Under the pieces are notes generated by a model. It was not told where the DNA came from. It worked only from the letters and a program-made list of their open reading frames with translations, and made no database searches. From JALYNX01 sp035292685 (GTDB lineage Bacteria; Actinomycetota; Acidimicrobiia; Spongiisociales; ZC4RG35), in contig DATDPP010000040.1 in the NCBI GenBank assembly GCA_035292685.1, forward strand, positions 62,001 through 126,000: a DNA stretch of 64,000 nt, read 5' to 3'. Made by a program: the position numbers and the translations under genes. Positions 51,140-59,889 of the stretch are shown here, in pieces; within the stretch, counting starts at the first letter, position 1, and each line of letters opens with the position of its first letter.

Positions 51140-52236
51140 CCAGCGTCTCGAGCCAGCTTGGCCTCGAAGCCAGCTTCACGGTTCGACGAAGTCCCGAGTT
51201 CACTCTCGATCTCTCGATGGCCATCCCCCCCGGCCGCACCGTGGCTTTGCTCGGGCCCAATGGTGCGGGAAAGTCGACGGCGGTGGCTGCTCTGGCCGGC
51301 CTGATCCAGGTGGACTCCGGGCGGATCGAGCTCGGTGGAAGGACCCTGGACGACGCCGGACAGGCTCGGTTCTTGCCTCCCGAGGAGCGGCGGGTCGGGG
51401 TGGTCTTCCAGGATTACGTCCTCTTCCCCCATCTCTCGGTGGCCGAGAACATCGCGTTCGGGCCGCGAAGCCACCGGATGGGCCGGGAGCCCGCCATGGA
51501 GCGGGCCGCACTCTGGATGAAACGGCTCTCCCTCGACGATCTGGCTCAAAGGAAGCCCGGCGAGCTCTCAGGAGGTCAAGCGCAACGAGTGGCCCTGGCG
51601 CGGGCTTTGGCGATCGAGCCTGATCTCCTTCTCCTCGATGAGCCATTGTCGGCTCTCGACATAGTCACCCGGGCCCTCTCGCGACGGGCGCTCACCGAGC
51701 ATCTCGCCCAATTCCCGGGCCCCCGGCTGTTGATCACCCATGACCCGAGCGAGGCATTTCTCCTGGCCGACGACATCCACGTCATAGAAGGCGGAAGGGT
51801 CACCCAGGTCGGCAACGCCGACGAAATCCGGCTTCGGCCCCGGACGCCTTACATCGCCGACCTGGCGGGGTCCAACCTTCTCTCGGGGATCGCACATGAC
51901 GGGCTCGTGCAGATCGGCGCCACCGGACTTCGAATCGCCGATCACACCCTCGAGGGCCCGGTGCTTATCACCATCCACCCCCGGACCATCTCCCTGCATC
52001 GGGGCCGGCCTGAGGGAAGCGCACGCAACCTCTGGGAGACCTCGATCGCTTTGATCGAGCTTCTGGGCGACCGAGCCCGACTCCAGGTGAGCGACCCCCT
52101 GGCCCTCACCGTCGAGGTCACCCGGGAGGCGATCGACGACCTCGAGTTGGACACGGGGGCCCGGGTCTGGCTCTCGATCAAGGCGACCGAGATCGGCGTC
52201 GAAGCGGACTACCCGGGCGCGTATGCCATCAGTTGA
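51136..52236 (+). CDS. modC: molybdate ABC transporter ATP-binding protein
   Basis: A 366-residue ATPase. Walker A is GPNGAGKST, the Q-loop is VFQDYVLFPHLSV, the signature is LSGGQAQRVALARAL and Walker B is LLLLDEPLSALD; the switch is THDPSEA. The C-terminal TOBE-type domain, from about residue 245, probably binds oxyanion and regulates transport. The GTG at 51136 was chosen because a strong Shine-Dalgarno (GGAGGG, 51126-51131) precedes it at the right spacing and it shares a GTGA with the modB stop. An ATG at 51121 is the alternative. Confidence 0.92.
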   Translation: MTSVSSQLGLEASFTVRRSPEFTLDLSMAIPPGRTVALLGPNGAGKSTAVAALAGLIQVDSGRIELGGRTLDDAGQARFLPPEERRVGVVFQDYVLFPHLSVAENIAFGPRSHRMGREPAMERAALWMKRLSLDDLAQRKPGELSGGQAQRVALARALAIEPDLLLLDEPLSALDIVTRALSRRALTEHLAQFPGPRLLITHDPSEAFLLADDIHVIEGGRVTQVGNADEIRLRPRTPYIADLAGSNLLSGIAHDGLVQIGATGLRIADHTLEGPVLITIHPRTISLHRGRPEGSARNLWETSIALIELLGDRARLQVSDPLALTVEVTREAIDDLELDTGARVWLSIKATEIGVEADYPGAYAIS

Positions 52237-52252
52237 CGTCCCCAACTATTGG

Positions 52253-54976
52253 TCACGTCACCCCGGGCAGGTCGCGCATTCGGGGATGACGCGCATCCGG
52301 GACCGGTTGTATCCGGATCCGGGCGTCGACAACAACCACGCCCTCACCCGGCGGCAACACCTTCACCGGGTTGAGATCCATCTCCATGAGCTCGGGCACG
52401 ATGCTGATGAGACCTGAGACCCTCAGTAGGGCTCGCTCCAATTCCGCCACATCGCCTTCGGCAGTGTTGCGAAATCCCTGGAGGAGCCGGAAGCCCTTGG
52501 TTTCCCTGATCATCTCAGATGCATCGACATCGGTCAGGGGATGGATTCGGAACACCACGTCGTGAAGGAGCTCCACATAGACGCCGCCGAGCCCGAATCC
52601 GACCAGAGGGCCGAAGTTGGGATCCTGGGTCATCCCGATCAACACCTCATGGCCGCCACCTACGAACTCCTGAATCAGGACGCCATCCGCATCGAACACC
52701 GCTTTGGTGACCGTCTCGTAGGCAACCCTCACCTGGTCTTTGCCCTCCACGCCGAGAACGACACCCCCAACATCGGACTTGTGGAGAGCCGACTCAGAGA
52801 TCACCTTGACCACCACCAGCCCTCCGATCGCCTTCGCGGCGGCAATGGCTTCTTCCGGCGACCGAGCCACGGTCGACCTCGGCACCCGCAGACCGGCCGC
52901 GGTCAGGATGGCGTCGACCTGCTCAGGCTCCATCCAGGCCCCGGTGGCAGGCACTTTCTCGAGCGCGGCGTCGACGATCGCTCTGATCGCCGCTTCGTCC
53001 CCGGTTTCCAGCCGACCTTCGAAGCCGGGGTCGCGGAGACGCCAGACCCCATGCCCTACCGCCCGGGCCAACGCAAGTGCCGCAGCCTCGGGGAACATAT
53101 AGGTAGGGATCGCGCGCCGACCTGGGCCACCCGCCAAATGGCGGGCTGTGTCCCCGCTGTGCATGAACACCGACAGCAGCGCGACCACCCCGTCGTAGCC
53201 CTCCTGACAGCCGCTGAGGGCATCTGCGACATCCTGGGCCCCCTCCGGCGACGTCGGGACATAGATCACGATCACCGAGTCCACCTCACCGGACTCGAGG
53301 AGCAGGGAAACCGCGTGGTGAAACTCGGCCGGGCCACCGGAGGCGATGAGATCGATCGGGTTTCTCGTCGAAGCCTCTTTCGGAAGCAACTCTCCGATCT
53401 CGGCCTGGAGCTGGGGGGACAACTCGGGCAGGGTCAGGCCATTCCCTTCCAAGGCGTCTGCTGCCAGGATCCCGGGGCCGCCGGCGTTGGTCACGATTCC
53501 CACCCGGTTCCCCCTCGGGATCGGCTGGTTGGCGAGGAGGTTGGCGGTGGAGAACAACTCCTCGATCGAGTCCACCCTGATCACTCCCGATTGGCGGAAC
53601 AACGCCTGCACGGCCACCTCCGACGAGGCGAGGGCGCCGGTGTGCGAGGAGGCGGCCCGGCTTCCAGAGGAGGTTCTGCCGGACTTGACTGCGATGATTG
53701 GCTTTCGACGGCCGATTCTGCGGGCGATACGCGAGAACCTCTTGGGGTTTCCAAACGACTCCAGATACAGGGTGATGACATCGGTCTGAGGATCGTCCTC
53801 CCACGCCAGGATGAGATCGTTGCCGCTGACATCCGCCTTGTTGCCCACCGAGACGAACTGGGAGATGCCGATGTTGTTGCGGGTGGCGAAGTCGAGAATG
53901 GTGATCCCCAGCGCACCAGACTGACTCAACATCGCCACGTTCCCCGCCGGCGGGTACACCGGGGCAAAGGTCCCGTTGAGCTGCACCGATGAGGCTGTGT
54001 TGAGCAGACCCATGCAATTCGGCCCCACCATCCTCATACCCGAATTGCGAACCACCTCGAGCAGTTGATGCTCGAGGTCGGCACCCTCAGGGCCAACCTC
54101 GGAGAAGCCGGCCGAGATGACCACGATCCCCCTCACCCCCGCTTCGGCGCACTGACTCGCCACGTCGATCACGAACCGCTGGGGGACGACGATGAATGCG
54201 AGATCCACCTCATCGGGGACGTCGAGGATCGTGGGGTAGGCGCGCACCGAGTTGATCACCTTGGCCTTGGGGTTGACCGGATAGAGAGGGCCGGTGAATG
54301 AGGTGGAGAGGATGTTGCGGAACAACTTGCCGCCGATCGAGGACGGGTCGCCAGAGGCACCTATGACGGCCACCGACCTCGGAAAGAACAGGGGCAACAG
54401 GGAAGCGGCCACCGCCCGCTTCTCGCGTTCCGCCTCGGCTTCGAGCTGTCCCTCGCTCTCGGCCACCGGGAAGTCGACGGTGAACACCCCGTCGTCGATG
54501 GTTCGGGTCAGTTCGTAGCCGGAATTGCGAAACAACCGCATCATCTGGCGGTTCTCGGGCAGGACATAGGCGCGGAACCGCTCGATGCCGTGTGATCGGG
54601 CATGATTGGTCAGCAATTGGAGAAGCTGGGTGCCCAGACCCCGTCCCTGATGCTGGTCGGCCACCGCAAAGGCAACCTCGGCTGCGCTGGCGTCGTGGGC
54701 CTCCCGGTCGTAGCGGGCCACGGCAATCATCTTGCCGTCGAGGAGGGCGATCAAGGCCATCCGGTCGGAGTAATCGACCTGGGTGAAAAAGGCGACTTCG
54801 TCGGGCCTGAGCGTCTCCTTGATCCTGAAGAACCTGAAATAGCGCGATTCGGGGCCGAGGGTCTCAAAGAAGTCGATGATCAAACCCGCATCCTCGGGCT
54901 TGATCGGGCGCACCCTGGCCCCGCCGCCATCGCGGAGCACGACGTCCAACTCGTATTCGGATGGGTATTCAGCCAT
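52253..54976 (-). CDS. GNAT acetyltransferase fused to ADP-forming acyl-CoA synthetase
   Basis: A 907-residue two-part protein. Residues 1 to about 170 are a GNAT domain with the acetyl-CoA-binding QHQGRGLGTQLLQLL near residue 100. The remainder is an ADP-forming acetate-CoA ligase: CoA-binding VIGASGDPSSIGGK, MVGPNCMGLLN, the phospho-His in SSHTGALASSE, and a C-terminal ATP-grasp domain with VVVKVISESALHKSDVGGV. Such fusions are either protein lysine acetyltransferases that control acyl-CoA synthetases or true ligases. The ATG at 54976 begins the GNAT domain; a longer frame would run through the tRNA gene. Confidence 0.87.
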   Translation of the reverse strand: MAEYPSEYELDVVLRDGGGARVRPIKPEDAGLIIDFFETLGPESRYFRFFRIKETLRPDEVAFFTQVDYSDRMALIALLDGKMIAVARYDREAHDASAAEVAFAVADQHQGRGLGTQLLQLLTNHARSHGIERFRAYVLPENRQMMRLFRNSGYELTRTIDDGVFTVDFPVAESEGQLEAEAEREKRAVAASLLPLFFPRSVAVIGASGDPSSIGGKLFRNILSTSFTGPLYPVNPKAKVINSVRAYPTILDVPDEVDLAFIVVPQRFVIDVASQCAEAGVRGIVVISAGFSEVGPEGADLEHQLLEVVRNSGMRMVGPNCMGLLNTASSVQLNGTFAPVYPPAGNVAMLSQSGALGITILDFATRNNIGISQFVSVGNKADVSGNDLILAWEDDPQTDVITLYLESFGNPKRFSRIARRIGRRKPIIAVKSGRTSSGSRAASSHTGALASSEVAVQALFRQSGVIRVDSIEELFSTANLLANQPIPRGNRVGIVTNAGGPGILAADALEGNGLTLPELSPQLQAEIGELLPKEASTRNPIDLIASGGPAEFHHAVSLLLESGEVDSVIVIYVPTSPEGAQDVADALSGCQEGYDGVVALLSVFMHSGDTARHLAGGPGRRAIPTYMFPEAAALALARAVGHGVWRLRDPGFEGRLETGDEAAIRAIVDAALEKVPATGAWMEPEQVDAILTAAGLRVPRSTVARSPEEAIAAAKAIGGLVVVKVISESALHKSDVGGVVLGVEGKDQVRVAYETVTKAVFDADGVLIQEFVGGGHEVLIGMTQDPNFGPLVGFGLGGVYVELLHDVVFRIHPLTDVDASEMIRETKGFRLLQGFRNTAEGDVAELERALLRVSGLISIVPELMEMDLNPVKVLPPGEGVVVVDARIRIQPVPDARHPRMRDLPGVT

Positions 54977-55250
54977 TTCAGGTCCAGGGCATGACGCTAA
55001 CCGAGTCGCAGCCGGCACCGGCCACGCCCCCTCCCCAACAGGATGTCTGGTTACACTTTCGGGACGGGGTTGAGTCTGTGTGGGAAGGTGGTGTCCTTGG
55101 AGAAAGATCCGGCCTCGTTCGTCGTGGGGCCCGGGCCCGGTTCCTCTCCCCTCCCCCACCCACCGGCCCGGGTCCCACGACCTTTCTGACCGACGCGCGC
55201 AGAAAGAATCAGAACCGGCAGATGGAAGGTGGACACGCAACACCCACCGG
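54977..55250 (-). promoter_or_regulatory. leader region with large hairpin and G-quadruplex motif
   Basis: This 274-base gap between tRNA-Leu and the acetyltransferase/ligase gene contains an inverted repeat with 15-base arms (55123-55137 and 55165-55179, one G-T mismatch) around a 27-base pyrimidine-rich loop. The minus, transcribed-sense strand carries five G-tracts of three to five Gs across 55148-55176, with loops of one to five bases, a canonical quadruplex motif. It may be a terminator for the tRNA transcript or a leader element of the next gene. I see no protein-coding gene here. Confidence 0.5.
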
Positions 55251-55335
55251 TGCCCGGGGTGGGATTTGAACCCACACGAGCCGTAACGGCTCAAGGGGGT
55301 TTAAGCCCCTCGCGTCTGCATTCCGCCACCCGGGC
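55251..55335 (-). tRNA. tRNA-Leu (anticodon UAA)
   Basis: An 85-base class II tRNA on the minus strand. The acceptor stem is GCCCGGG paired with CCCGGGC, followed by discriminator A. The anticodon stem GGGGC...ACCCC encloses the loop with UAA, reading UUA and UUG leucine codons. A long variable arm (TTGAGCCGTTACGGCTC) and the T-loop GGTTCAAATCC are clear. CCA is not encoded. It lies 13 bases after the Ppx gene stop on the same strand. Confidence 0.95.
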
Positions 55336-55348
55336 GCGGGTGTCATGG

Positions 55349-56221
55349 TCAGGGTAAAGCCAACAGGGTCATGGCGACACCATCGAGGTTGTCATGCTCG
55401 GAAACCCAAGCGCTGTCGGCGCCCAAGGCATCCATCACACCCTCCGCCACCAGGATCCCACCCAGGATGACCGGGGCCCGTTTCGGGTCGAGACCGGGAA
55501 GGGTCGCCGTTTCTTCGATCGTGAGTTGCGCCATGATGTCGACGATCGTCCCCACTTCGGCCCGGGTGACCTGGTGGCCGTGCACCGTGGTGCCCCGGGG
55601 AATGGCACGCGCCACCGATGCCAGGCTGGTCCAGGTCCCGGCGACCCCGATCAGCGATTCGACCGCGAAGGCCGGCAGGCCGGCGAACGATTCCCCGATC
55701 AGGGCCCGGGCAGAGGCAACCTCGTCTCGCTCGGCGGGTCGAAAGGGAAGGGCCCGCTCGGTGATCCGCACCGACCCGATGTCGATCGAGACACCGCTCT
55801 TCTCGGTGACAAACTCTGTGCTCCCTCCTCCGATGTCGGAGACCACAACCGGTCTCGGGCCTTCGAAACCCTGGACCGCGCCCGCATAGGCAAGCCGGGC
55901 TTCCTCCTCACCCGAGATCAAAGTCGGCCGGACGTCGATCATCTCCTCGACACGGTCGAAGAAGGCTTCGCGGTTGGCCGCGTCCCGGGAGGCCGAGGTG
56001 GCGATGGCCTTGCGTATCGAGACCCCGGCCTCCTCCAACATTCGGCCATAGCGGTTGAGCACCACCAATGTCTCCACAATCCGGGGCTCCGAGAGGACGC
56101 CGGTGCTATCCACCCCACTCCCCAGCCCCGTGACCTCCTCCAACCGCTGCAGGTCGTTGTCCCCGTCGGTGATCAACAGCCGAATCGAGTTGGTCCCGAT
56201 GTCGACGACGCCCACCCTCAT
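55349..56221 (-). CDS. Ppx/GppA family phosphatase
   Basis: A 290-residue protein of the ASKHA fold. VGVVDIGTNSIRLLI at the start is the phosphate-binding loop, IATSASRDAANR and LISGEEEARLAYAGA follow, and VVSDIGGGSTEF is the second phosphate motif. Family members hydrolyse polyphosphate or pppGpp; the short form lacking the C-terminal HD domain is usual in actinobacteria. The ATG at 56221 overlaps the stop of the DUF501 gene (ATGA), so it is translated with that gene. Confidence 0.9.
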   Translation of the reverse strand: MRVGVVDIGTNSIRLLITDGDNDLQRLEEVTGLGSGVDSTGVLSEPRIVETLVVLNRYGRMLEEAGVSIRKAIATSASRDAANREAFFDRVEEMIDVRPTLISGEEEARLAYAGAVQGFEGPRPVVVSDIGGGSTEFVTEKSGVSIDIGSVRITERALPFRPAERDEVASARALIGESFAGLPAFAVESLIGVAGTWTSLASVARAIPRGTTVHGHQVTRAEVGTIVDIMAQLTIEETATLPGLDPKRAPVILGGILVAEGVMDALGADSAWVSEHDNLDGVAMTLLALP

Positions 56222-56736
56222 GGGTTGCTCACCCAGGCGGGGTTGGCCTCTCCGTCCACGACACACGGCACCGGGCAATCCAGGGGCTCGATAAAGGACG
56301 CGACCAACTCGCCCACCGGATTGGCCTCGCCCGATCGGGTGTGGGCGTAATGGGCGTGCAGGCATTTCACCCCGACGGTGCTGCCCCCGACTCCGCCCGA
56401 AGGTGCCGGTGACACACCAGCGGGGACGAGGGCATCACGGTTGGCGGCATAGGACCGATGCGCCTCCTCCAGGCGCCGGCTGAATTGGGGATCCGCCGTG
56501 GCTTTCTGTTCCATCCGCCTCACCCCGCCGGCGCCTTCGAGCCGTCCGATCCGGGTCACGGCCAGCGGACAAGTCAGCCAATAGAGGGTGGGGAACGGTG
56601 TGCCGTCGTCGAGGATGGGGGGCACCCTGGCCACGACAGGGAGGCCCAAATGACATCGGGAAACGGTGGTCGAGTCGGCGCGGGGCGGTCGTCCGATCTG
56701 GGCCTCGATTACCCGCCGGTCGTCCGTTTCGGTCAC
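56218..56736 (-). CDS. DUF501 family protein
   Basis: A 172-residue cytosolic protein. RRVIEAQIGRPPRADSTTVSRCHLGLPVV begins the protein, TPFPTLYWLTCPLAVTRIGRLE follows, and GVKCLHAHYAHTRSGEANPVG carries Cys and His residues that could bind metal. This is the DUF501 signature; the family is nearly always encoded beside eno/ftsB/ppx in actinobacteria and has no settled function. The GTG at 56736 overlaps the stop of the FtsB-like gene (GTGA). Confidence 0.88.
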   Translation of the reverse strand: MTETDDRRVIEAQIGRPPRADSTTVSRCHLGLPVVARVPPILDDGTPFPTLYWLTCPLAVTRIGRLEGAGGVRRMEQKATADPQFSRRLEEAHRSYAANRDALVPAGVSPAPSGGVGGSTVGVKCLHAHYAHTRSGEANPVGELVASFIEPLDCPVPCVVDGEANPAWVSNP

Positions 56737-57128
56737 CCAGAAGAATCTAGGTCGCCTCCGGTGATGAAATCCCAGACGACGTCGACCCACGTCTTGTCGG
56801 ACGGCTGGGGAAGCGCGGACCCGTGCGACTGGGGGGCTTCGGCGCCCGGAGGGTCCAGCACTACGTAAGCGGTTTCACCGTCGCGCACATATCCCAACTT
56901 GTCGCGAGCCAGCCGTTCGACCTCCTCCGGTGTGTTGAGCGCTGCCACATCGGCAGCCAGCACCTCGTTCTCGGCCTCGATCGATGCGAGCTGATCTTGA
57001 GCCGTCTCCACCTGGCGCCGGGAGTCGAGGATCTGGCGATAGGGCACCACCTGGGTGAGGAAGGCAGCCCCCATCAGGATGAACAAAAGTGTCACCAGAG
57101 CCACCCCGGAACGGCTGCGCATGCTCAC
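56733..57128 (-). CDS. FtsB/DivIC-like septum formation protein
   Basis: A 131-residue bitopic protein. A membrane helix at about residues 8-27 is followed by a coiled coil (ILDSRRQVETAQDQLASIEAENEVLAADVAAL) and the conserved NTPEEVERLARDKLGYVRDGETAYVVL, the DivIC/FtsB signature. It would act at the division septum with FtsL- and FtsQ-type partners. The C-terminus has a longer, partly disordered tail. The GTG at 57128 overlaps the eno stop; an ATG two codons later is also possible. Confidence 0.85.
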   Translation of the reverse strand: MSMRSRSGVALVTLLFILMGAAFLTQVVPYRQILDSRRQVETAQDQLASIEAENEVLAADVAALNTPEEVERLARDKLGYVRDGETAYVVLDPPGAEAPQSHGSALPQPSDKTWVDVVWDFITGGDLDSSG

Positions 57129-58405
57129 CTGGGCCTTCGGAACGTCGACCAGCCCGCATACCTGGCCTCCGTCCCGAGGCTCTCCTCGATTCGGAGAAGC
57201 TGATTGTACTTTGCGGTCCGCTCCCCCCGCGCTGGGGCGCCGGCCTTGATCTGGCCGGCGTTGGTCGCAACCGCCAGGTGGGAGATGTAGCTGTCCTCGG
57301 TCTCACCGGACCGGTGACTCACCATCATCCCGTAAGAGGCATTCCTGGCCGTCCCCATCGTGTGCAACGTCTCGGAGACCGAGCCGATCTGATTCACCTT
57401 GATCAGGATGGCGTTGGCGGCGCCTTCGGCGATGCCTTTCCGCAAGAACTCCTCGTTGGTGACGAAGAGGTCGTCGCCCACCAGCTGCACCCGGCGACCG
57501 ATCCGTTTGGTCAATCCCTTCCAGCCGTCCCAGTCGTCCTCGGCCATGCCGTCCTCGACCGACACCAGCGGATAGCGCTCCACGAGGTCCACGAGGTAGG
57601 CCACCATGTCCTCGGAGGAGAGGTCCTGGCCGTCCAACTCGTAGCCGCCCTCACGGTGGATCTCGGTGGCGGCCACGTCGAGGGCAAGGGCGATCTCGTC
57701 ACCCAGTTTGTAGCCGGCGACCTCGATTGCCTCCACCAACAGCTGCAACGCCGCCTCGTTGGTGGGCAGGTCGGGGGCGAAGCCCCCCTCGTCGCCGACG
57801 TTGGTGCCGAGGCCTCGGCCCCCGATCACCTTCTTCAGAGCCTGATAGACCTCGGTTCCGGCGCGCAGGGCCTCCGAGAAGGAGGGAAGCCCCCCGGGGA
57901 CGATCATGAATTCCTGGATGTCGACCGAATTGGCGGCGTGGGCCCCACCATTGAGGACGTTGAGACAGGGGACGGGAAGGGTTCGGGCCGCCGGACCGCC
58001 AAGGTAGCGGTAAAGGGGCAGTCCGAGGGTGGCTGCCGCCGCCCGTGACACCGCCATCGAGACGGCAAGGATGGCGTTGGCACCCAGATTGGCCTTGTTC
58101 GGGGTGGCATCGAGGTCGAGCATCGTCTGGTCGACATGCTCCTGGCTTGTGGCATCGACCCCGATCAGGGCGGGAGCGAGCACATCGCGGATGTTGACCA
58201 CGGCCCGGGTGACCCCCTTGCCGCTCCAGCGGTCGCCACCGTCACGCAACTCGATTGCCTCCATGGCCCCGGTCGAGGCGCCGGAGGGGACGATCGCTCT
58301 CCCAAAGCCACCACCAGCTGTGAGGACCTCGGCCTCCACGGTCGGATTACCCCGCGAGTCGAGGACCTGGCGTGCGTGAATCCGCTCGATGCTGGTCTTG
58401 TTCAT
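57125..58405 (-). CDS. eno: enolase
   Basis: A 426-residue glycolytic enzyme that converts 2-phosphoglycerate to phosphoenolpyruvate. ARQVLDSRGNPTVEAEV opens the protein, GASTGAMEA supplies the mobile loop, NVGDEGGFAPDL, SVEDGMAEDDWDGW and QLVGDDLFVTN contain the metal ligands, and the signature LIKVNQIGSVSETL is intact. The ATG at 58405 was chosen to fit the family N-terminus. It ends overlapping the FtsB-like gene. Length and catalytic residues look normal. Confidence 0.97.
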   Translation of the reverse strand: MNKTSIERIHARQVLDSRGNPTVEAEVLTAGGGFGRAIVPSGASTGAMEAIELRDGGDRWSGKGVTRAVVNIRDVLAPALIGVDATSQEHVDQTMLDLDATPNKANLGANAILAVSMAVSRAAAATLGLPLYRYLGGPAARTLPVPCLNVLNGGAHAANSVDIQEFMIVPGGLPSFSEALRAGTEVYQALKKVIGGRGLGTNVGDEGGFAPDLPTNEAALQLLVEAIEVAGYKLGDEIALALDVAATEIHREGGYELDGQDLSSEDMVAYLVDLVERYPLVSVEDGMAEDDWDGWKGLTKRIGRRVQLVGDDLFVTNEEFLRKGIAEGAANAILIKVNQIGSVSETLHTMGTARNASYGMMVSHRSGETEDSYISHLAVATNAGQIKAGAPARGERTAKYNQLLRIEESLGTEARYAGWSTFRRPR

Positions 58406-58476
58406 GGGTGGGTGGGAGGTCAGGGGCCGGCGGCCCAAGCTACCACCGACCCGGTATTGTTCTGGTGACCCGTCGA

Positions 58477-59889
58477 TCAGGCCTTTTCCTTGGCCCGATC
58501 CCAGCGCTGGTTGAGCCCTTCGAGGTCGAGGTCGTCGAACGGCCCCTCGGCCTCCATCCGGCGAAACCTGGACTCGAAACGGTCGGTGGCCTGACCAAGG
58601 GCGATCTCGGGGTCGAGCCCCAACTTTCGGGCCAGATTGACCACCGAGAACAAGACATCACCGAGCTCGAGCCGGGCTGCGCCCGGGTCTGCCAGCACGT
58701 CCTCCAACTCCTCCAACTCCTCCCGAACCTTGGGTAGCACCTGGGCCGCCTCCTCCCAGTCGAATCCGACTTTGGCCGCCCGGTTCTGGATCTTGGAGGC
58801 CCGCTGCAGGGCCGGCACGCCCGATGGCACACCGTCCAACGCCGACTCCGCAATCGAGCCCCGCTCCTCCTCTTTGATCCGGTCCCAATTGGCCTTGACC
58901 TCGTCGGCGGAGTCGATCACCACCTCGGCAAACACGTGCGGGTGACGGCGCACCAGCTTCTGCCGCATCACCTCGGCGACATCGTCGATGTCAAAGGCTC
59001 CCGCCTGGCGGGCGATCACCGCATGGAACAGGACCTGGAGCAGGACATCGCCCAACTCGTCCTCGACCGCGGTGTAGGCCACCCAATCCGGCTCACCGTC
59101 GGGAAGACGGCCCACCGCCTCGGTCAGCTCATACGTCTCTTCGACCAGGTTCTTCATCAGGCTCTGATGGGTCTGCTCCCGATCCCACGGGCACTCCTCA
59201 CGAAGCCGGATCATGGTGTGGACCGCCCCGATCAGCCCGCCGGGCTCGGCATCGATGAACATCGAGGTCCGGAATCCGGCCAGCGATGAATCGACTTCCG
59301 AGGCAATCGTCTCGACGCTGAGCGCGTCGGCCGATCCCAGACCCGCGAGCACTCGAACCAGGGTGCCTTCGGGCAGCACCCGGTCGACCCGGGCCGCCAC
59401 CTCGGCAAGGATCTCCGGGCGGTCGAGATGGGCGATGATCGTGGGCTTGTCCAACACCAGGGGCTCGGGAAGGGCATGCCCGTTGAGGATCTGCAGCCCT
59501 CGATCCAACGGGTCGTTTCCGACCTCCGCCAGGACGGCATCGACAAAGGACTCCGCTGGAATCACCTCGATTTCGGCGCCCGATTCGAGAAGTCTCCGCA
59601 CCGAGAACTCGCCCACCAGCGGGCTTCCCGGCACCGCGTACACGACAGATGCCGTCCTGGCCGCATCGAGCACCCGATCGGCGATGGCGGCGTAGACATC
59701 CTCGAAACTGCCGGCCGACTGGTACAAGTCGTCACAGAAACCGATCTCACGGAGTTGGCCAAGCTGCTCCGCTGCCGGGTGGTGCCGGGTGCGCACCATG
59801 ACAACCCGCTCGGGGTCCAGGAGGATGGCTCGAACCGGGCCCGGGATCCGGTCGAGATCGCCGGGACCGAGGCCGGTGATGACGATCAC
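58477..59889 (-). CDS. mazG: MazG nucleotide pyrophosphohydrolase with methylase-like N-domain
   Basis: A 470-residue fusion. Residues 1 to about 210 resemble a tetrapyrrole-methylase-type domain (VIVITGLGPGDLDRIP, VYAVPGSPLVGE), as in YabN-like proteins. Two MazG repeats follow: ECPWDREQTHQSLMKNLVEETYELTEAV with EDELGDVLLQVLFHA, then VREELEELEDVL with LELGDVLFSVVNLARKLG. MazG clears abnormal nucleoside triphosphates and can lower (p)ppGpp. The GTG at 59889 overlaps the stop of the PpiC lipoprotein gene (GTGA); longer frames run through that gene. Confidence 0.9.
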   Translation of the reverse strand: MIVITGLGPGDLDRIPGPVRAILLDPERVVMVRTRHHPAAEQLGQLREIGFCDDLYQSAGSFEDVYAAIADRVLDAARTASVVYAVPGSPLVGEFSVRRLLESGAEIEVIPAESFVDAVLAEVGNDPLDRGLQILNGHALPEPLVLDKPTIIAHLDRPEILAEVAARVDRVLPEGTLVRVLAGLGSADALSVETIASEVDSSLAGFRTSMFIDAEPGGLIGAVHTMIRLREECPWDREQTHQSLMKNLVEETYELTEAVGRLPDGEPDWVAYTAVEDELGDVLLQVLFHAVIARQAGAFDIDDVAEVMRQKLVRRHPHVFAEVVIDSADEVKANWDRIKEEERGSIAESALDGVPSGVPALQRASKIQNRAAKVGFDWEEAAQVLPKVREELEELEDVLADPGAARLELGDVLFSVVNLARKLGLDPEIALGQATDRFESRFRRMEAEGPFDDLDLEGLNQRWDRAKEKA

